A stretch of 64,000 nt of DNA from the NCBI RefSeq assembly GCF_900106595.1, contig NZ_FNNC01000001.1, positions 310,001 through 374,000 on the forward strand, given 5' to 3'. Source of the stretch: Marinococcus luteus. Its GTDB lineage: Bacteria; Bacillota; Bacilli; Bacillales; Marinococcaceae. The translations under genes were made by a program, and so were the position numbers. This document shows, one piece after another, positions 8,253 through 15,829 of the stretch (the stretch's first letter is position 1; every line of letters starts with the position of its first letter). Below the pieces are notes generated by a model, which saw nothing but the letters and a program-made list of their open reading frames with translations, was not told the DNA's origin and made no database searches.

Positions 8253-8960
8253 ATGACGATTGATTCTGTTATCATCGGGATCGGGTTCATCCTGATCCAG
8301 CTTTTCGCCACGCACGTAATTTCATCCACGAGTCTTTCCGCTTCTACGTGGCTTTCTCTTTGTGGAGGGGTGGCCATTGCTTACGTATTTGTTTATATTC
8401 TTCCAACCCTGCATAACGAGCAAAATCAGCTTGGAGGGGACAATGCCATTCAAGCGGAGCTGTACGTGCTGGGGTTATTTGGGCTGCTAGTGTATTTCAC
8501 GATTTATAAACTGGCGGATAAACGGCGAAACGAGGGGGAAGACACCCGTTTTTACCTCGTCGAAGTCGGGTTTTTCGCTGCATATACGTTTATGGTCTCG
8601 TATATCGTTTTCTCATCTGATGTAGCGACTATTGAAGCTGCGTTCTATGGCCTGGCGATCGGGCTTCACTTCATCGGCGTCTCCTATAATTTATGGCTCG
8701 AAAATCACCGTCTTCATATAAAAGCGGGCCGGTTTATTCTGGCAGGCGCTACGCTGCTTGGCATCATCATTGGCTCTATCGGCCCGCCGAGCAATTTGTA
8801 CGTGGATTCCATGATCGCCTTTACGTCCGGTGCCATGATTTTCAACGTCATCAGTAAGGAGATGCCTACTGAACGAAACACGCATTTGTACACTTTTTTA
8901 GGATCCGCTTCCATCTACGCTGTTGTGATCATTGCGTTAACCACATGGTTAAGCTTATGA
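8253..8960 (+). CDS. Multi-spanning membrane protein, weakly ZIP-like
   Basis: 235 residues with about eight hydrophobic segments. Segments such as GGVAIAYVFVYILPTL (with a histidine soon after), FYGLAIGLHFIG and FTSGAMIFNVISKEMP recall ZIP metal transporters, where the signature helix contains H..x..E. Here H-x-x-x-E is not complete in the expected helix, so metal transport is not claimed. The ATG at 8253 follows AGGGAAGAGGG; the earlier ATG at 8208 lies inside the hairpin at 8181-8225 and is unlikely. A strong terminator follows. Function unknown. Confidence 0.75.
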   Translation: MTIDSVIIGIGFILIQLFATHVISSTSLSASTWLSLCGGVAIAYVFVYILPTLHNEQNQLGGDNAIQAELYVLGLFGLLVYFTIYKLADKRRNEGEDTRFYLVEVGFFAAYTFMVSYIVFSSDVATIEAAFYGLAIGLHFIGVSYNLWLENHRLHIKAGRFILAGATLLGIIIGSIGPPSNLYVDSMIAFTSGAMIFNVISKEMPTERNTHLYTFLGSASIYAVVIIALTTWLSL

Positions 8961-8989
8961 GGCGCAGTAATAACAGTATAATGCATAAG

Positions 8990-9036
8990 AAAAATGCGGG
9001 CGGCTATTCCAGTGGAATACACTGCCCGCATTTTTT
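8990..9036 (+). terminator. Rho-independent terminator
   Basis: AAAAATGCGGGC pairs with GCCCGCATTTTTT; a small TATTCC/GGAATA hairpin lies in the loop. Confidence 0.85.
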
Positions 9037-9318
9037 ATGCTTCTATCGAAGTAGTGTCCGAGTAAATATGAACCAGCTGTTCATTTAGGCGTTTTTCCGT
9101 GCCGGGGGAGAAAACAGGAGTATTGACGGAGGATCCCAAAAGCCTTCTTACCTAGCGTTTGGAAATTACTGTAAAAGGAAAAATTTAATGATACAGAGAG
9201 GATGCTCCGGAGTCCGGCCCCACAAGCAGCCAAAAACCTGGCAGCCCTCCACGTTTTCGTTTTACTATATTTTGATAAGGAATGATGCCGTATCGCTGTA
9301 TCTTTTATTTACTCGGTC

Positions 9319-10065
9319 GTGCTGGCGGCTGTAAGTACGATTCCCTCTTTTCCTGCAGACATGGAAAAAGCTCCTGTTCCTGAAAAAAAGTCCGAATGGT
9401 CCTATCAGGGAAGCACGGGGCCGGCGCACTGGGGAAGCCTGGACGCTGAATATACTACGTGCACCAATGGAGAAAGCCAATCGCCCGTAAACCTGCGGGA
9501 AGCAGAAACAAAACGGGGCAGTGCTGATGTACAGATGAATTACAGGCCAACCAGTTTCACCATTAAAAACGACGGGCACACCATATTGGCCGAACCCGAA
9601 AACTCCAAAAATACATTAACCTATGAAGAAGAGGAATATACGCTTTCCCAATTTCATTTTCATGCGCCAAGTGAACACCAAATCGACGGGGAATACGAAG
9701 ATATGGAGATCCACCTCGTGCATGAAAGTGCGGAAGGCGAAATCGTCGTGACCGCGTTTATGCTTCAGGAAGGCGGCGGTGCTTTTCCTTCCTCGTTCTG
9801 GGACAAAATGCCGTCAAGCGAAACAGAAGCCCCGGCTTCTGCCGATAACCGCCTCAATCTGGAAAAACTGCTGCCATTCTCCGAAACGAACTTTCAATAC
9901 GAAGGCTCGTTAACGACCCCTCCGTGTACAGAAGGTGTAAACTGGATCGTTTTCGAGGAGCCCGCAGCTGTTTCAAGTGATCAATTAGCAGATTTTCAGC
10001 AAATCTATGCTGACAACCACCGGCCGGTGCAGCCGCTTAACGGTAGAGAAGTATTAAAAGACTGA
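9319..10065 (+). CDS. Alpha-type carbonic anhydrase, start region disturbed
   Basis: Zinc enzyme converting CO2 and water to bicarbonate, normally secreted in Gram-positives. All landmarks are present: AHWGSL, QSPVNL, the zinc ligands in QFHFHAPSEH and the third histidine in HLVHE, then SLTTPPCTEGVNW. Mature size fits the family. The problem is the start: a GTG at 9319 (MLAAVSTIPSFPAD) has no ribosome site and gives only half a signal peptide. Upstream in another frame, an ATG pair at 9282 near AAGGA encodes MMPYRCIFYLL, which joined to SVVLAAVSTIPSFPA would be a complete signal peptide. A one-base frameshift around 9305-9318 is therefore likely, natural or an assembly error. Confidence 0.85.
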   Translation: MLAAVSTIPSFPADMEKAPVPEKKSEWSYQGSTGPAHWGSLDAEYTTCTNGESQSPVNLREAETKRGSADVQMNYRPTSFTIKNDGHTILAEPENSKNTLTYEEEEYTLSQFHFHAPSEHQIDGEYEDMEIHLVHESAEGEIVVTAFMLQEGGGAFPSSFWDKMPSSETEAPASADNRLNLEKLLPFSETNFQYEGSLTTPPCTEGVNWIVFEEPAAVSSDQLADFQQIYADNHRPVQPLNGREVLKD

Positions 10066-10253
10066 TACATGTTATTTCAGTACTTTGAAGCACGCGAAAT
10101 AAGAAAACGACAATAGCTGATTCTGATGACTTAAGGGTTGGCGAAAAGCTTGGCCTGTACTAGCAAATCATGATGAAATTGGATAACGCGTAATTGGCGA
10201 AGAGAGAAGTTTAGTTAAAACGCGAGTGAAGCAGGAATTGGCTGCTACCAAGA

Positions 10254-10286
10254 AGGGTCCGGGAACAATCTCCGGGCCCTGTTTTT
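10254..10286 (+). terminator. Terminator after the carbonic anhydrase
   Basis: AGGGTCCGG pairs with CCGGGCCCT (one wobble), followed by GTTTTT. Confidence 0.8.
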
Positions 10287-10374
10287 ATATACATATTATT
10301 TTTATCAAAATGCTACAAGACCCTTACCTGCAGAATAGTAGTCAGTGTGAATTTACATAATGCGTTTGAAAAAT

Positions 10375-10878
10375 TTACGAATGCCCACTCCAAAAGGCAT
10401 AAACCATGGCGGCAAGGAGAGCTGGCGAAATCCCCACAGCTATTTGCTCCGTGCGCGTTTCCACCGCTGCCTTCCAAAGAAAACCTGTACGCTTGGTTTC
10501 TCCCACGCACTCGTCTTTCACATAAATATGACCCTGGCCGTTCCACTGCAGCTGAATAGTCACCTCCGGCAGGTGGTTCATGCCAGAGAGTGTCACCGCG
10601 TATTTATGTTTAGATGAGTGCAGGCTTGTCATATCTGCAATGTGCATATGGTTTTGGAAAACGTGCCAGGTGTGTCCTTTGTCGAATGCTTGCTGGACGA
10701 TGGCGTAACGATCGGCTGCTTCCATGACGATATTAACGTCGTGAACGGAGCTTCGGGAAGGACGGTCATTCTGTTCATGAAACCAGCGGTGCATCGATCC
10801 GACTTCTGCTTCACGATCGTACACGGAAAGGGGCTTCGTCGAAGCACCCCATAAAGGGCGGGAATACGTTAACAGCAT
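10375..10878 (-). CDS. Tubby C-terminal/LURP-one-like protein, tentative
   Basis: 167 residues. Begins MLLTYSRPLWGASTKPLSVY and shows alternating strands (HTWHVFQNHMHIAD, HKYAVTLSGM, EVTIQLQWNGQGHIYVKDE) that fit a beta-barrel wrapped around the hydrophobic C-terminal segment ISPALLAAMVYAFWSG. This layout matches the tubby-like protein found in bacilli, where function is unknown; the match is from memory of the pattern and not firm. The ATG at 10878 is chosen because AAGGAGA lies ten bases upstream. A longer in-frame start at 11022 would run through the poly-C tract (G11 on the plus strand). Confidence 0.65.
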   Translation of the reverse strand: MLLTYSRPLWGASTKPLSVYDREAEVGSMHRWFHEQNDRPSRSSVHDVNIVMEAADRYAIVQQAFDKGHTWHVFQNHMHIADMTSLHSSKHKYAVTLSGMNHLPEVTIQLQWNGQGHIYVKDECVGETKRTGFLWKAAVETRTEQIAVGISPALLAAMVYAFWSGHS

Positions 10879-11287
10879 GGCGGATTCTCTCCTTCTTGAT
10901 TGCTCCAAAGAGAAAGTATTATATTCTTCTCTGCAAGGTTTTTGATATACAGCAAGTCTGCGGGGGGGGGGGCAGGGCATGAATAATTCTTCCCCCCGAT
11001 GATACATGTCATGAAGATGCAAGTGAATTTCATTTTTGGGTATTTGGAAGAAAATTGAAACGGTATAAGAAGCAGAAGTTTTAAGCAGCAGGTATTTATT
11101 TTTTTACAGGTTCCTGTCCGGCTGAAACTGTAGGTGAGAGTGCTGAAAGAACTGTCGTAGATATGGAAGGAGGCCGAATGAAGTTCCCCGGGTCATGAAA
11201 AGGATACTGACGATATGGAATGCCAATAAGGCCACTCGCTCTCGTATTTGATTTAGAGATGCTTCTCTCAGGAACTGGCAAAAACAG
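10879..11287. other. Gene-free interval with a G11 homopolymer
   Basis: No coding frame supported. It should carry the minus-strand promoter of the 10375-10878 gene. The homopolymer at 10962-10972 lies about 85-95 bases before that start codon. Confidence 0.5.
10962..10972. repeat. Homopolymer of eleven G
   Basis: Eleven consecutive G on the plus strand, the longest homopolymer noticed in the window. It lies in the upstream region of a minus-strand gene, where length changes could alter promoter spacing. Confidence 0.9.
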
Positions 11288-11635
11288 CTATAGCTTTTGA
11301 ATGTGGGTATCCTTAAAGTCGGAAGTATACTTCAGGCCGAAGCCGAGCATCCGGTCCAGGCCAATATGAACGATCCAGATGAAACTGATGAGCACCGGCC
11401 ATTCAATAGAAAGGAGGTAACCTGAGAGTAAAAGTAAAAGGGGGAGAATATAAGTATGAGCGGCGTTATAGACATAAGCGCCTGTCTTTGAACTGACCGC
11501 ATACCCGATCATGGAGACGTCGGGCAAAAAAAGCAGCAGAAGGAAGAGAAGCCAGGAGTAGCCATTGGAAAAATACAACACGGCTGCCAGGACAGCAAAC
11601 ATAAAGCCTTCTGCTTTAATTAACCTTTGATTCAT
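11288..11635 (-). CDS. DUF4260 family membrane protein
   Basis: 115 residues, about four membrane segments. Family features are strong: an N-terminal EGF, WLLFLLLLFLPDVSMIGYA, YNAAHTYILPLLLLLSG, WIVHIGLDRMLGFGLKY and the closing FKDTHIQKL. DUF4260 proteins are small inner-membrane proteins without a known activity; the conserved D, H and R-x-x-G-x-G-L-K-Y residues suggest a real active or binding site. An AAGGAGACAACGAGC ribosome site precedes the ATG. It is transcribed away from the 11772-12032 gene with about 130 bases between them. Confidence 0.92.
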   Translation of the reverse strand: MNQRLIKAEGFMFAVLAAVLYFSNGYSWLLFLLLLFLPDVSMIGYAVSSKTGAYVYNAAHTYILPLLLLLSGYLLSIEWPVLISFIWIVHIGLDRMLGFGLKYTSDFKDTHIQKL

Positions 11636-11771
11636 GCTCGTTGTCTCCTTATTATTTCTCTTTAATTTAATGAAGATAAACTAATCATATAACGATTTGT
11701 TCGAACAGCCAATTGTTGAATCACTTGAAAATTTAAATGCATACCGAAGACTGCTAATTACTATCATTGTG

Positions 11772-12032
11772 TTAACGTCGGTTTTTTTCTTTATTTGTTA
11801 ATATGCTGGCAAGCATAAACAGGGCATTTAAAATAATAGCCACCTGAAAGCTCAAAAAGAAAGCGGTAAAGCTGGAGCTGAACCAGAGGGTATAGATGTA
11901 GCAGGCGACAGCCGCCGCCCCCAGAAGAACGATGCGTAATAGAGACAGGGAAGAGATGGCCGTAGCGTTTCGAATAAGAAAAACAAGTCCGATGAAGGTA
12001 AATGGGATAAACATCAGCGTTAACATTAACAT
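11772..12032 (-). CDS. Small membrane protein of unknown function
   Basis: 86 residues with three hydrophobic segments: LMFIPFTFIGLVFLI, LLRIVLLGAAAVACYIYTLWF and AFFLSFQVAIILNALFMLA, ending in a basic KEKNRR tail. The ATG at 12032 is preferred because AGAGGAAG lies five bases upstream; a longer frame from 12128 starts with a charged, cysteine-rich stretch and no ribosome site. It begins about 100 bases after the NUDIX gene ends on the same strand and may be cotranscribed. I do not recognise a family. Confidence 0.65.
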   Translation of the reverse strand: MLMLTLMFIPFTFIGLVFLIRNATAISSLSLLRIVLLGAAAVACYIYTLWFSSSFTAFFLSFQVAIILNALFMLASILTNKEKNRR

Positions 12033-12130
12033 GACAGCTTCCTCTTTCTCACCGTCGCGTCTACATTGTTTGAAGAGCCGGTGTTGTTTACATATACGGA
12101 CATAAAGGCATCGTTCGATAGTCGCCATCG

Positions 12131-12631
12131 TTAGCCATAGATGGGCAGGTATCCGTGGAGATGGGCCTGAAAAAGCGCAAAGCTTAATTCTCCGTCAGAA
12201 AACGTATTGTTTTTGACTTTATGTATACATTCGGTAATGGGAAGAACATAAACCTGAATGTTTTCGTGGTCTTCGAGCTGCTGCTCCTGTTGGACATTTA
12301 GGTTATCGGTAAAGAAAATATGGGTGCTGTCGTTACTCCGCCAGGAGGCCGGAAGCATCGTCCCTAAATAACTTAAGTCTCCACATGTGTATCCTGTTTC
12401 TTCAGCCAGTTCTCTCCGGGCAGCTTGAACGAGTGTTTCACCAGGTTCCACACCACCGCCTGGCAGCTGCACAACAACAGCATCGACTGCTGGACGGTAT
12501 TGTCTGATAAGAAGAAAAGCATCTTCTTTTTTGGCCAGAACAACGACACCATCCGGTTCGTCTAACGTAATGTACTTTCTGCCCCGATGATCCGAAATGA
12601 CGTGCTCACCCTGTGCCTGCTCCTCATCCAT
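12131..12631 (-). CDS. NUDIX hydrolase, ADP-ribose pyrophosphatase type
   Basis: Cleaves nucleoside diphosphates linked to another moiety, in this branch often ADP-ribose. 166 residues; the Nudix box starts at about residue 77 with GGGVEPGE and continues to RRELAEETGY, matching G-x5-E-x7-R-E-x2-E-E-x-G. A proline 15 residues after the box (GTMLPASW) is the feature of the ADP-ribose subgroup. The N-terminal RKYITLDEPDGVVVLAKKED strand pair also fits. An AACGGAGGCAG ribosome site lies upstream of the ATG. Probably a metabolite clean-up enzyme; the true substrate needs an assay. Confidence 0.9.
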   Translation of the reverse strand: MDEEQAQGEHVISDHRGRKYITLDEPDGVVVLAKKEDAFLLIRQYRPAVDAVVVQLPGGGVEPGETLVQAARRELAEETGYTCGDLSYLGTMLPASWRSNDSTHIFFTDNLNVQQEQQLEDHENIQVYVLPITECIHKVKNNTFSDGELSFALFQAHLHGYLPIYG

Positions 12632-12720
12632 GATAACTGCCTCCGTTTATTAGTTAGTGACGATACATTTGTTGGTCGTGCTGCAAATTCCGAAGTTTGT
12701 CTGCTACTTCGTGCTCCGAG

Positions 12721-12743
12721 AAAAAGCGAATTATTCGCTTTTT
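12721..12743. terminator. Bidirectional hairpin with A/T runs
   Basis: AAAAAGCGAA is complementary to TTCGCTTTTT around a 3-base loop. It has the look of a terminator on either strand, but no gene that it would end is clear. Confidence 0.55.
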
Positions 12744-12876
12744 CTATTTATTGTAAAAAAGTATCATAGAGGGAAAGAAAAGTAAATTCAATAGCTGGAA
12801 ACATGGTTTACATAAAATGAGGCGGCTCTATTGTTTCTATTCAGAGCCATCTATATTTAAACAAGGGGGACTTACG

Positions 12877-12930
12877 ATGCTACACCTCTTTCTTTATAGA
12901 AACATAGAGAGCATGTTGAAAAAAATCTGA
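12877..12930 (+). CDS. Possible 17-residue peptide
   Basis: MLHLFLYRNIESMLKKI with a textbook ribosome site (AAGGGGGA, six bases before ATG). A hydrophobic front and a basic end. Too short to judge as coding; it could be a leader peptide or a chance frame. No terminator or regulated gene follows closely. Confidence 0.25.
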   Translation: MLHLFLYRNIESMLKKI

Positions 12931-13293
12931 TAAGTATGCTGATTTATAAAAATTAGACCACATATTCGTAATATCTTCATAGTCATGGTTTTCAGAAATT
13001 TTGTATTAAGATACGATAGATATAAAGACAGTATATATATAAATATCATATACTTTTGGCACTGTTAACAGAGGTAGAGAGAAAAGATTTGTCTTAAAAA
13101 CTAAACTTCGGACATTTAATTAAGCACATTTTACCAGGGCTATAAAACAATCACTTAAAACAGAACACATTTTTTCTTAAACCATAAAAGTAATGCGTTT
13201 TCACTCGGACGAAGCGGCTTTCTGCATCTATTAAAAAAATGAGCTGCCTGTATTCTAATGAATCAGTCCTGGAAGCCTTGAAGGAGAGATAAC

Positions 13294-13860
13294 ATGAGCC
13301 TGATGAACGAATCAGTGCAAGAAAATGAGGCCCTAGACCAGACCATTATTCAAACTATTGGCTACCGGGAAGCATTGATTCACTATGAATTGTATCGTCG
13401 ATATCAGCAAGCCATCGAACGAGATGAAATGTTTAGTAATAACTGGTTTCAATGTTCAACTGCATGGCTTCGGGAGCGAACTAATTATTCAGATAAAGAA
13501 ATCAAAACCGCCCTCCGCAAACTGCGAAGAAAAAAGTGGATTCAGCGGGTGGGTTTAAAAGGGCAAGTGGATCCTTTATACCTGTGGTTTGATGACTCCT
13601 TACAATCGATATTGGCCACGGTTCCTATCAAAAGCAAAAATATATATTATCTGCTGTTGGAAGAATATCGCCATTTAAACAGTTTTCATAACTACATTAT
13701 CCATGGCTGGTTTGAGTATTCCATCAAACGGCTGAGTGACGAAACCGATATGTTTTACTTTGAAATACGACCTTATTTAAAAAAGTTAAAAAAGCATCAA
13801 CTCATCGAACAAAAAAAGATTGGCCAGGTAAATTATTTTCGTCTTACTAAAAAGAGATGA
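13294..13860 (+). CDS. Tandem winged-helix protein, probable DNA-binding regulator
   Basis: 188 basic residues. Two similar halves can be aligned: NNWFQCSTAWLRERTNYSDK (about 50-69) with HGWFEYSIKRLSDETDMFYF (about 141-160). Each is followed by a recognition helix rich in lysine (ALRKLRRKKWIQRVG; YLKKLKKHQLIEQKK) and a beta wing that ends in YLWF or YFRL. This is a duplicated winged-helix fold, as seen in replication initiators and some regulators; no known family was recognised. AAGGAGAG precedes the ATG. The stop overlaps the next gene (ATGA), so the three genes 13294-14499 form a coupled unit. Target unknown. Confidence 0.75.
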   Translation: MSLMNESVQENEALDQTIIQTIGYREALIHYELYRRYQQAIERDEMFSNNWFQCSTAWLRERTNYSDKEIKTALRKLRRKKWIQRVGLKGQVDPLYLWFDDSLQSILATVPIKSKNIYYLLLEEYRHLNSFHNYIIHGWFEYSIKRLSDETDMFYFEIRPYLKKLKKHQLIEQKKIGQVNYFRLTKKR

Positions 13861-14171
13861 GAACGAAAAATATTGGCAGAGTTGGCTTTGATAAAATAGT
13901 TCTTAATAATGATGAACTAAAGGAGCGTTACATAAAAGCAGTAATTATTAGTGGAATTGCAGGCACCGCAGCACTCATCGTCATCGTGGGTTACTTTTTG
14001 TGGTGCCATTTGTTGAAACGAGGGCGAGTGGAGAGGGCACGGCTATCCATAGTGAGGTACCAAGCTCAAGCGATGATCTTGCCAATAAAAAAGACGGGAA
14101 AAGCAGCAAATAGAAGAACGGCAGGAGCAATACATGGACACATTGAAGCAGGCTGTCGGAGCTCGGCATGA
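13857..14171 (+). CDS. Small single-span membrane protein, probably frameshifted
   Basis: As read, 104 residues: a charged N-terminus, one membrane segment (VIISGIAGTAALIVIVGYFLW) and then an implausible basic tail using many rare codons (AGA, AGG, CGA, ATA). Adding one T to the T5 run at 13993-13997 changes the tail to VVPFVETRASGEGTAIHSEV and then SSSDDLANKKDGKSSK with a stop at 14111-14113, a far more normal sequence. That stop also leaves room for the ribosome site of the next gene. I therefore read the true product as about 85 residues. The ATG overlaps the stop of the winged-helix gene. Function unknown. Confidence 0.55.
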   Translation: MRTKNIGRVGFDKIVLNNDELKERYIKAVIISGIAGTAALIVIVGYFLWCHLLKRGRVERARLSIVRYQAQAMILPIKKTGKAANRRTAGAIHGHIEAGCRSSA

Positions 14172-14499
14172 ACGGTGGGAGTGGTTTGCAAATGACAAAG
14201 TAAAATTCGCTCAACCAGAGAAAATCTCCGAGCCGGAAGAAAAAATTGAGCGCTGGGAAACATTAGCAGCGGAATCACCTAATGAGGATCTGCAGAAAGA
14301 TCTTCGCAATTTGGCTAGTTGGAGTAAGGTGTTCCAGGAACCGTCGATCAGTGAGGAGGATCGCGTGACAGCCGTTCGAAGCATCCACCGTATTCTCCAC
14401 AATCTCGATGTGCATTACAATGGTCATGACCAGGAACCTTTTGGGGTTACTCATGTGCAGTATGGAGAAAACGTTGACGAAGTGGAAGGCCCTTCATAG
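14134..14499 (+). CDS. Soluble acidic protein of unknown function
   Basis: 121 residues, starting MDTLKQAVGARHERWEWFAN. Mostly helical, acidic and tryptophan-rich at the front (EEKIERWETLA), then LASWSKVFQEPSISEEDRV and a histidine-rich HRILHNLDVHYNGHDQE stretch. No signal peptide or membrane segment. Its ATG has GGCAGGAG six bases upstream, and it follows the membrane-protein gene, so it may act at the membrane with that partner. A strong terminator closes the unit. I do not recognise the family. Confidence 0.65.
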   Translation: MDTLKQAVGARHERWEWFANDKVKFAQPEKISEPEEKIERWETLAAESPNEDLQKDLRNLASWSKVFQEPSISEEDRVTAVRSIHRILHNLDVHYNGHDQEPFGVTHVQYGENVDEVEGPS

Positions 14500-14509
14500 A
14501 AAGTGAAAG

Positions 14510-14559
14510 TCAAAAAGATCAAGTCCAAGATCTCTGAATTTTGGACTTGGTCTTTTTGA
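14510..14559 (+). terminator. Long-stem terminator of the three-gene unit
   Basis: A 19-bp stem, TCAAAAAGATCAAGTCCAA with its complement (one wobble), around a 12-base loop. The T5 tract lies within the distal stem arm. Confidence 0.8.
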
Positions 14560-14667
14560 TATAAAACTAAAACAGTGTATCGAGTCTACTCGTATTATTA
14601 GTATCCTGTGTACGTGCTGTTTTGAAAAAAACAAATTAACCCATCCTTAAAATCCCTCGAAGAAGAT

Positions 14668-14693
14668 TAAATACCTAATTGAATGGGTATTTA
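14668..14693. promoter_or_regulatory. Inverted repeat upstream of the SDR gene
   Basis: TAAATACC and GGTATTTA are exact complements separated by 10 bp, 43 bp before the SDR start codon. A second short repeat, AATCTA/TAGATT, lies closer to the ribosome site. Operator-like; regulator unknown. Confidence 0.4.
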
Positions 14694-14735
14694 GTTTATA
14701 GGTCTTTAATCTAATTTTAGATTGGAGGATGACTT

Positions 14736-15479
14736 ATGGGAAAATTAGAGGGGAAAGTTGCTGTGATCACGGGTGGTGCCCGCGGGCAGGGGGCGTCTCA
14801 TGCACGAACATTCGTGAAAGAAGGAGCAAAAGTGGTTTTCACTGATATCCTTGTAGAGGAAGGCGAGGCGCTGGCAAAAGAACTTGGGGAAAATGTTAAA
14901 TTTATGAAACACGATGTCACAAAGGCGGACGATTGGCATAGGGTAATTGATGAGACGGAGACAGCCTTTGGTCCTATTGATATTCTAGTCAATAACGCCG
15001 GTGTCGTGGTGACGAAAAATTTTGATGATCTTTCAGAAGAGGAATATCGAAAAGTGATTGATATTAATCAGGTTTCTATTTTCCTGGGGATGAAGACAGT
15101 ACTTCCATCGATGAAAAAAACAGGGAACGGATCGATTATTAATATATCTTCTATTAACGGCCTTCGGGGTTCCGCTGGGAATGTCGCTTACGATTCTTCA
15201 AAATTTGCGGTTCGGGGAATGACGAAAAGTGCTGCATTAGAGTTTGCCGAATACGGTATCCGAGTGAACTCTGTGCATCCAGGGGTTATCCAAACACCAA
15301 TGATTGAAGTTGAAGGTACAGAAAAATTAGTGGAAAAATTAGTAGCAACAATTCCAATGCAAAGAAAAGGACAGTCGGAAGAAGTATCAAAGCTGATTCT
15401 ATATTTGGCCTCTGAGGACTCTAGTTATTCTACGGGTGCCGAATTTGTTATTGATGGAGGCGTCACGGCATCCAATTAA
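14736..15479 (+). CDS. Short-chain dehydrogenase/reductase
   Basis: NAD(P)-dependent oxidoreductase of 247 residues, classical SDR length. Cofactor site TGGARGQG (residues 12-19), NNAG near 87, catalytic SS (ISSINGL) near 138 and YDSSK near 151-155, followed by the NSVHPGVIQTPM motif and the DGG end. An aspartate at the end of strand 2 (FTDILVEEG) favours NAD over NADP. It resembles 3-alpha(or 20-beta)-hydroxysteroid dehydrogenase/glucose 1-dehydrogenase relatives, names that carry little information on substrate. TTGGAGGATGACTT precedes the ATG. Monocistronic between two terminators. Confidence 0.9.
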   Translation: MGKLEGKVAVITGGARGQGASHARTFVKEGAKVVFTDILVEEGEALAKELGENVKFMKHDVTKADDWHRVIDETETAFGPIDILVNNAGVVVTKNFDDLSEEEYRKVIDINQVSIFLGMKTVLPSMKKTGNGSIINISSINGLRGSAGNVAYDSSKFAVRGMTKSAALEFAEYGIRVNSVHPGVIQTPMIEVEGTEKLVEKLVATIPMQRKGQSEEVSKLILYLASEDSSYSTGAEFVIDGGVTASN

Positions 15480-15642
15480 ATCCTGACTAACCATGGATGT
15501 GGGCGCTTTTGTGACGAGAGAGCAGGAGTTGAGACATTCAGCAGGTTATTTCTAGCTTGCAGAAGTAACTGGATCAGAATTGATATGTTTGCACCTTTGA
15601 ACGTAAAGATATCGTTGAGCTAAACTGTTATTCACTGTATTT

Positions 15643-15675
15643 TGAGAAAGTCAGCCTATATGGTTGGCTTTTTCT
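15643..15675 (+). terminator. Probable terminator after the SDR region
   Basis: GAAAGTCAGCC pairs with GGTTGGCTTTTTC (two wobble pairs) around TATAT, with the T tract inside the stem. It lies 165 bases after the SDR stop; nothing else was seen in the gap. Confidence 0.55.
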
Positions 15676-15792
15676 ATTGTATGTGGTGTAACCAATGAAA
15701 CAACCACTTTTACGTGCCGTTATACTACAGGCCGTTAGTGTCGCCCCGGATTTCAAAAAACAGCAAAAGCAGTGCCTTCCAAACAACGAAGG

Positions 15793-15822
15793 TTGACATA
15801 TCGAGTTAACTCGAAATACAAT
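15793..15822 (+). promoter_or_regulatory. ArsR promoter with operator in the spacer
   Basis: TTGACA (15793-15798) and TACAAT (15817-15822) are 18 bp apart and enclose the 14-bp perfect palindrome TCGAGTTAACTCGA (15801-15814). A repressor on this palindrome would block RNA polymerase directly. Confidence 0.8.
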
Positions 15823-15829
15823 GCTGTTT

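Larger units (their letters stand above)
12632..13293. other. 662-bp AT-rich interval
   Basis: Holds a bidirectional hairpin (12721-12743) and a possible 17-codon ORF (12877-12930). The rest, 12950-13290, is very AT-rich and shows no coding frame; promoters for the three-gene unit at 13294 are expected there but no convincing -35/-10 pair stands out. Confidence 0.5.

Noticed and set aside
10200-10286. Possible T-box-like AAGGGTCCGGG segment
   Set aside because: It is simply the descending arm of a terminator after the carbonic anhydrase; no specifier loop or downstream gene.
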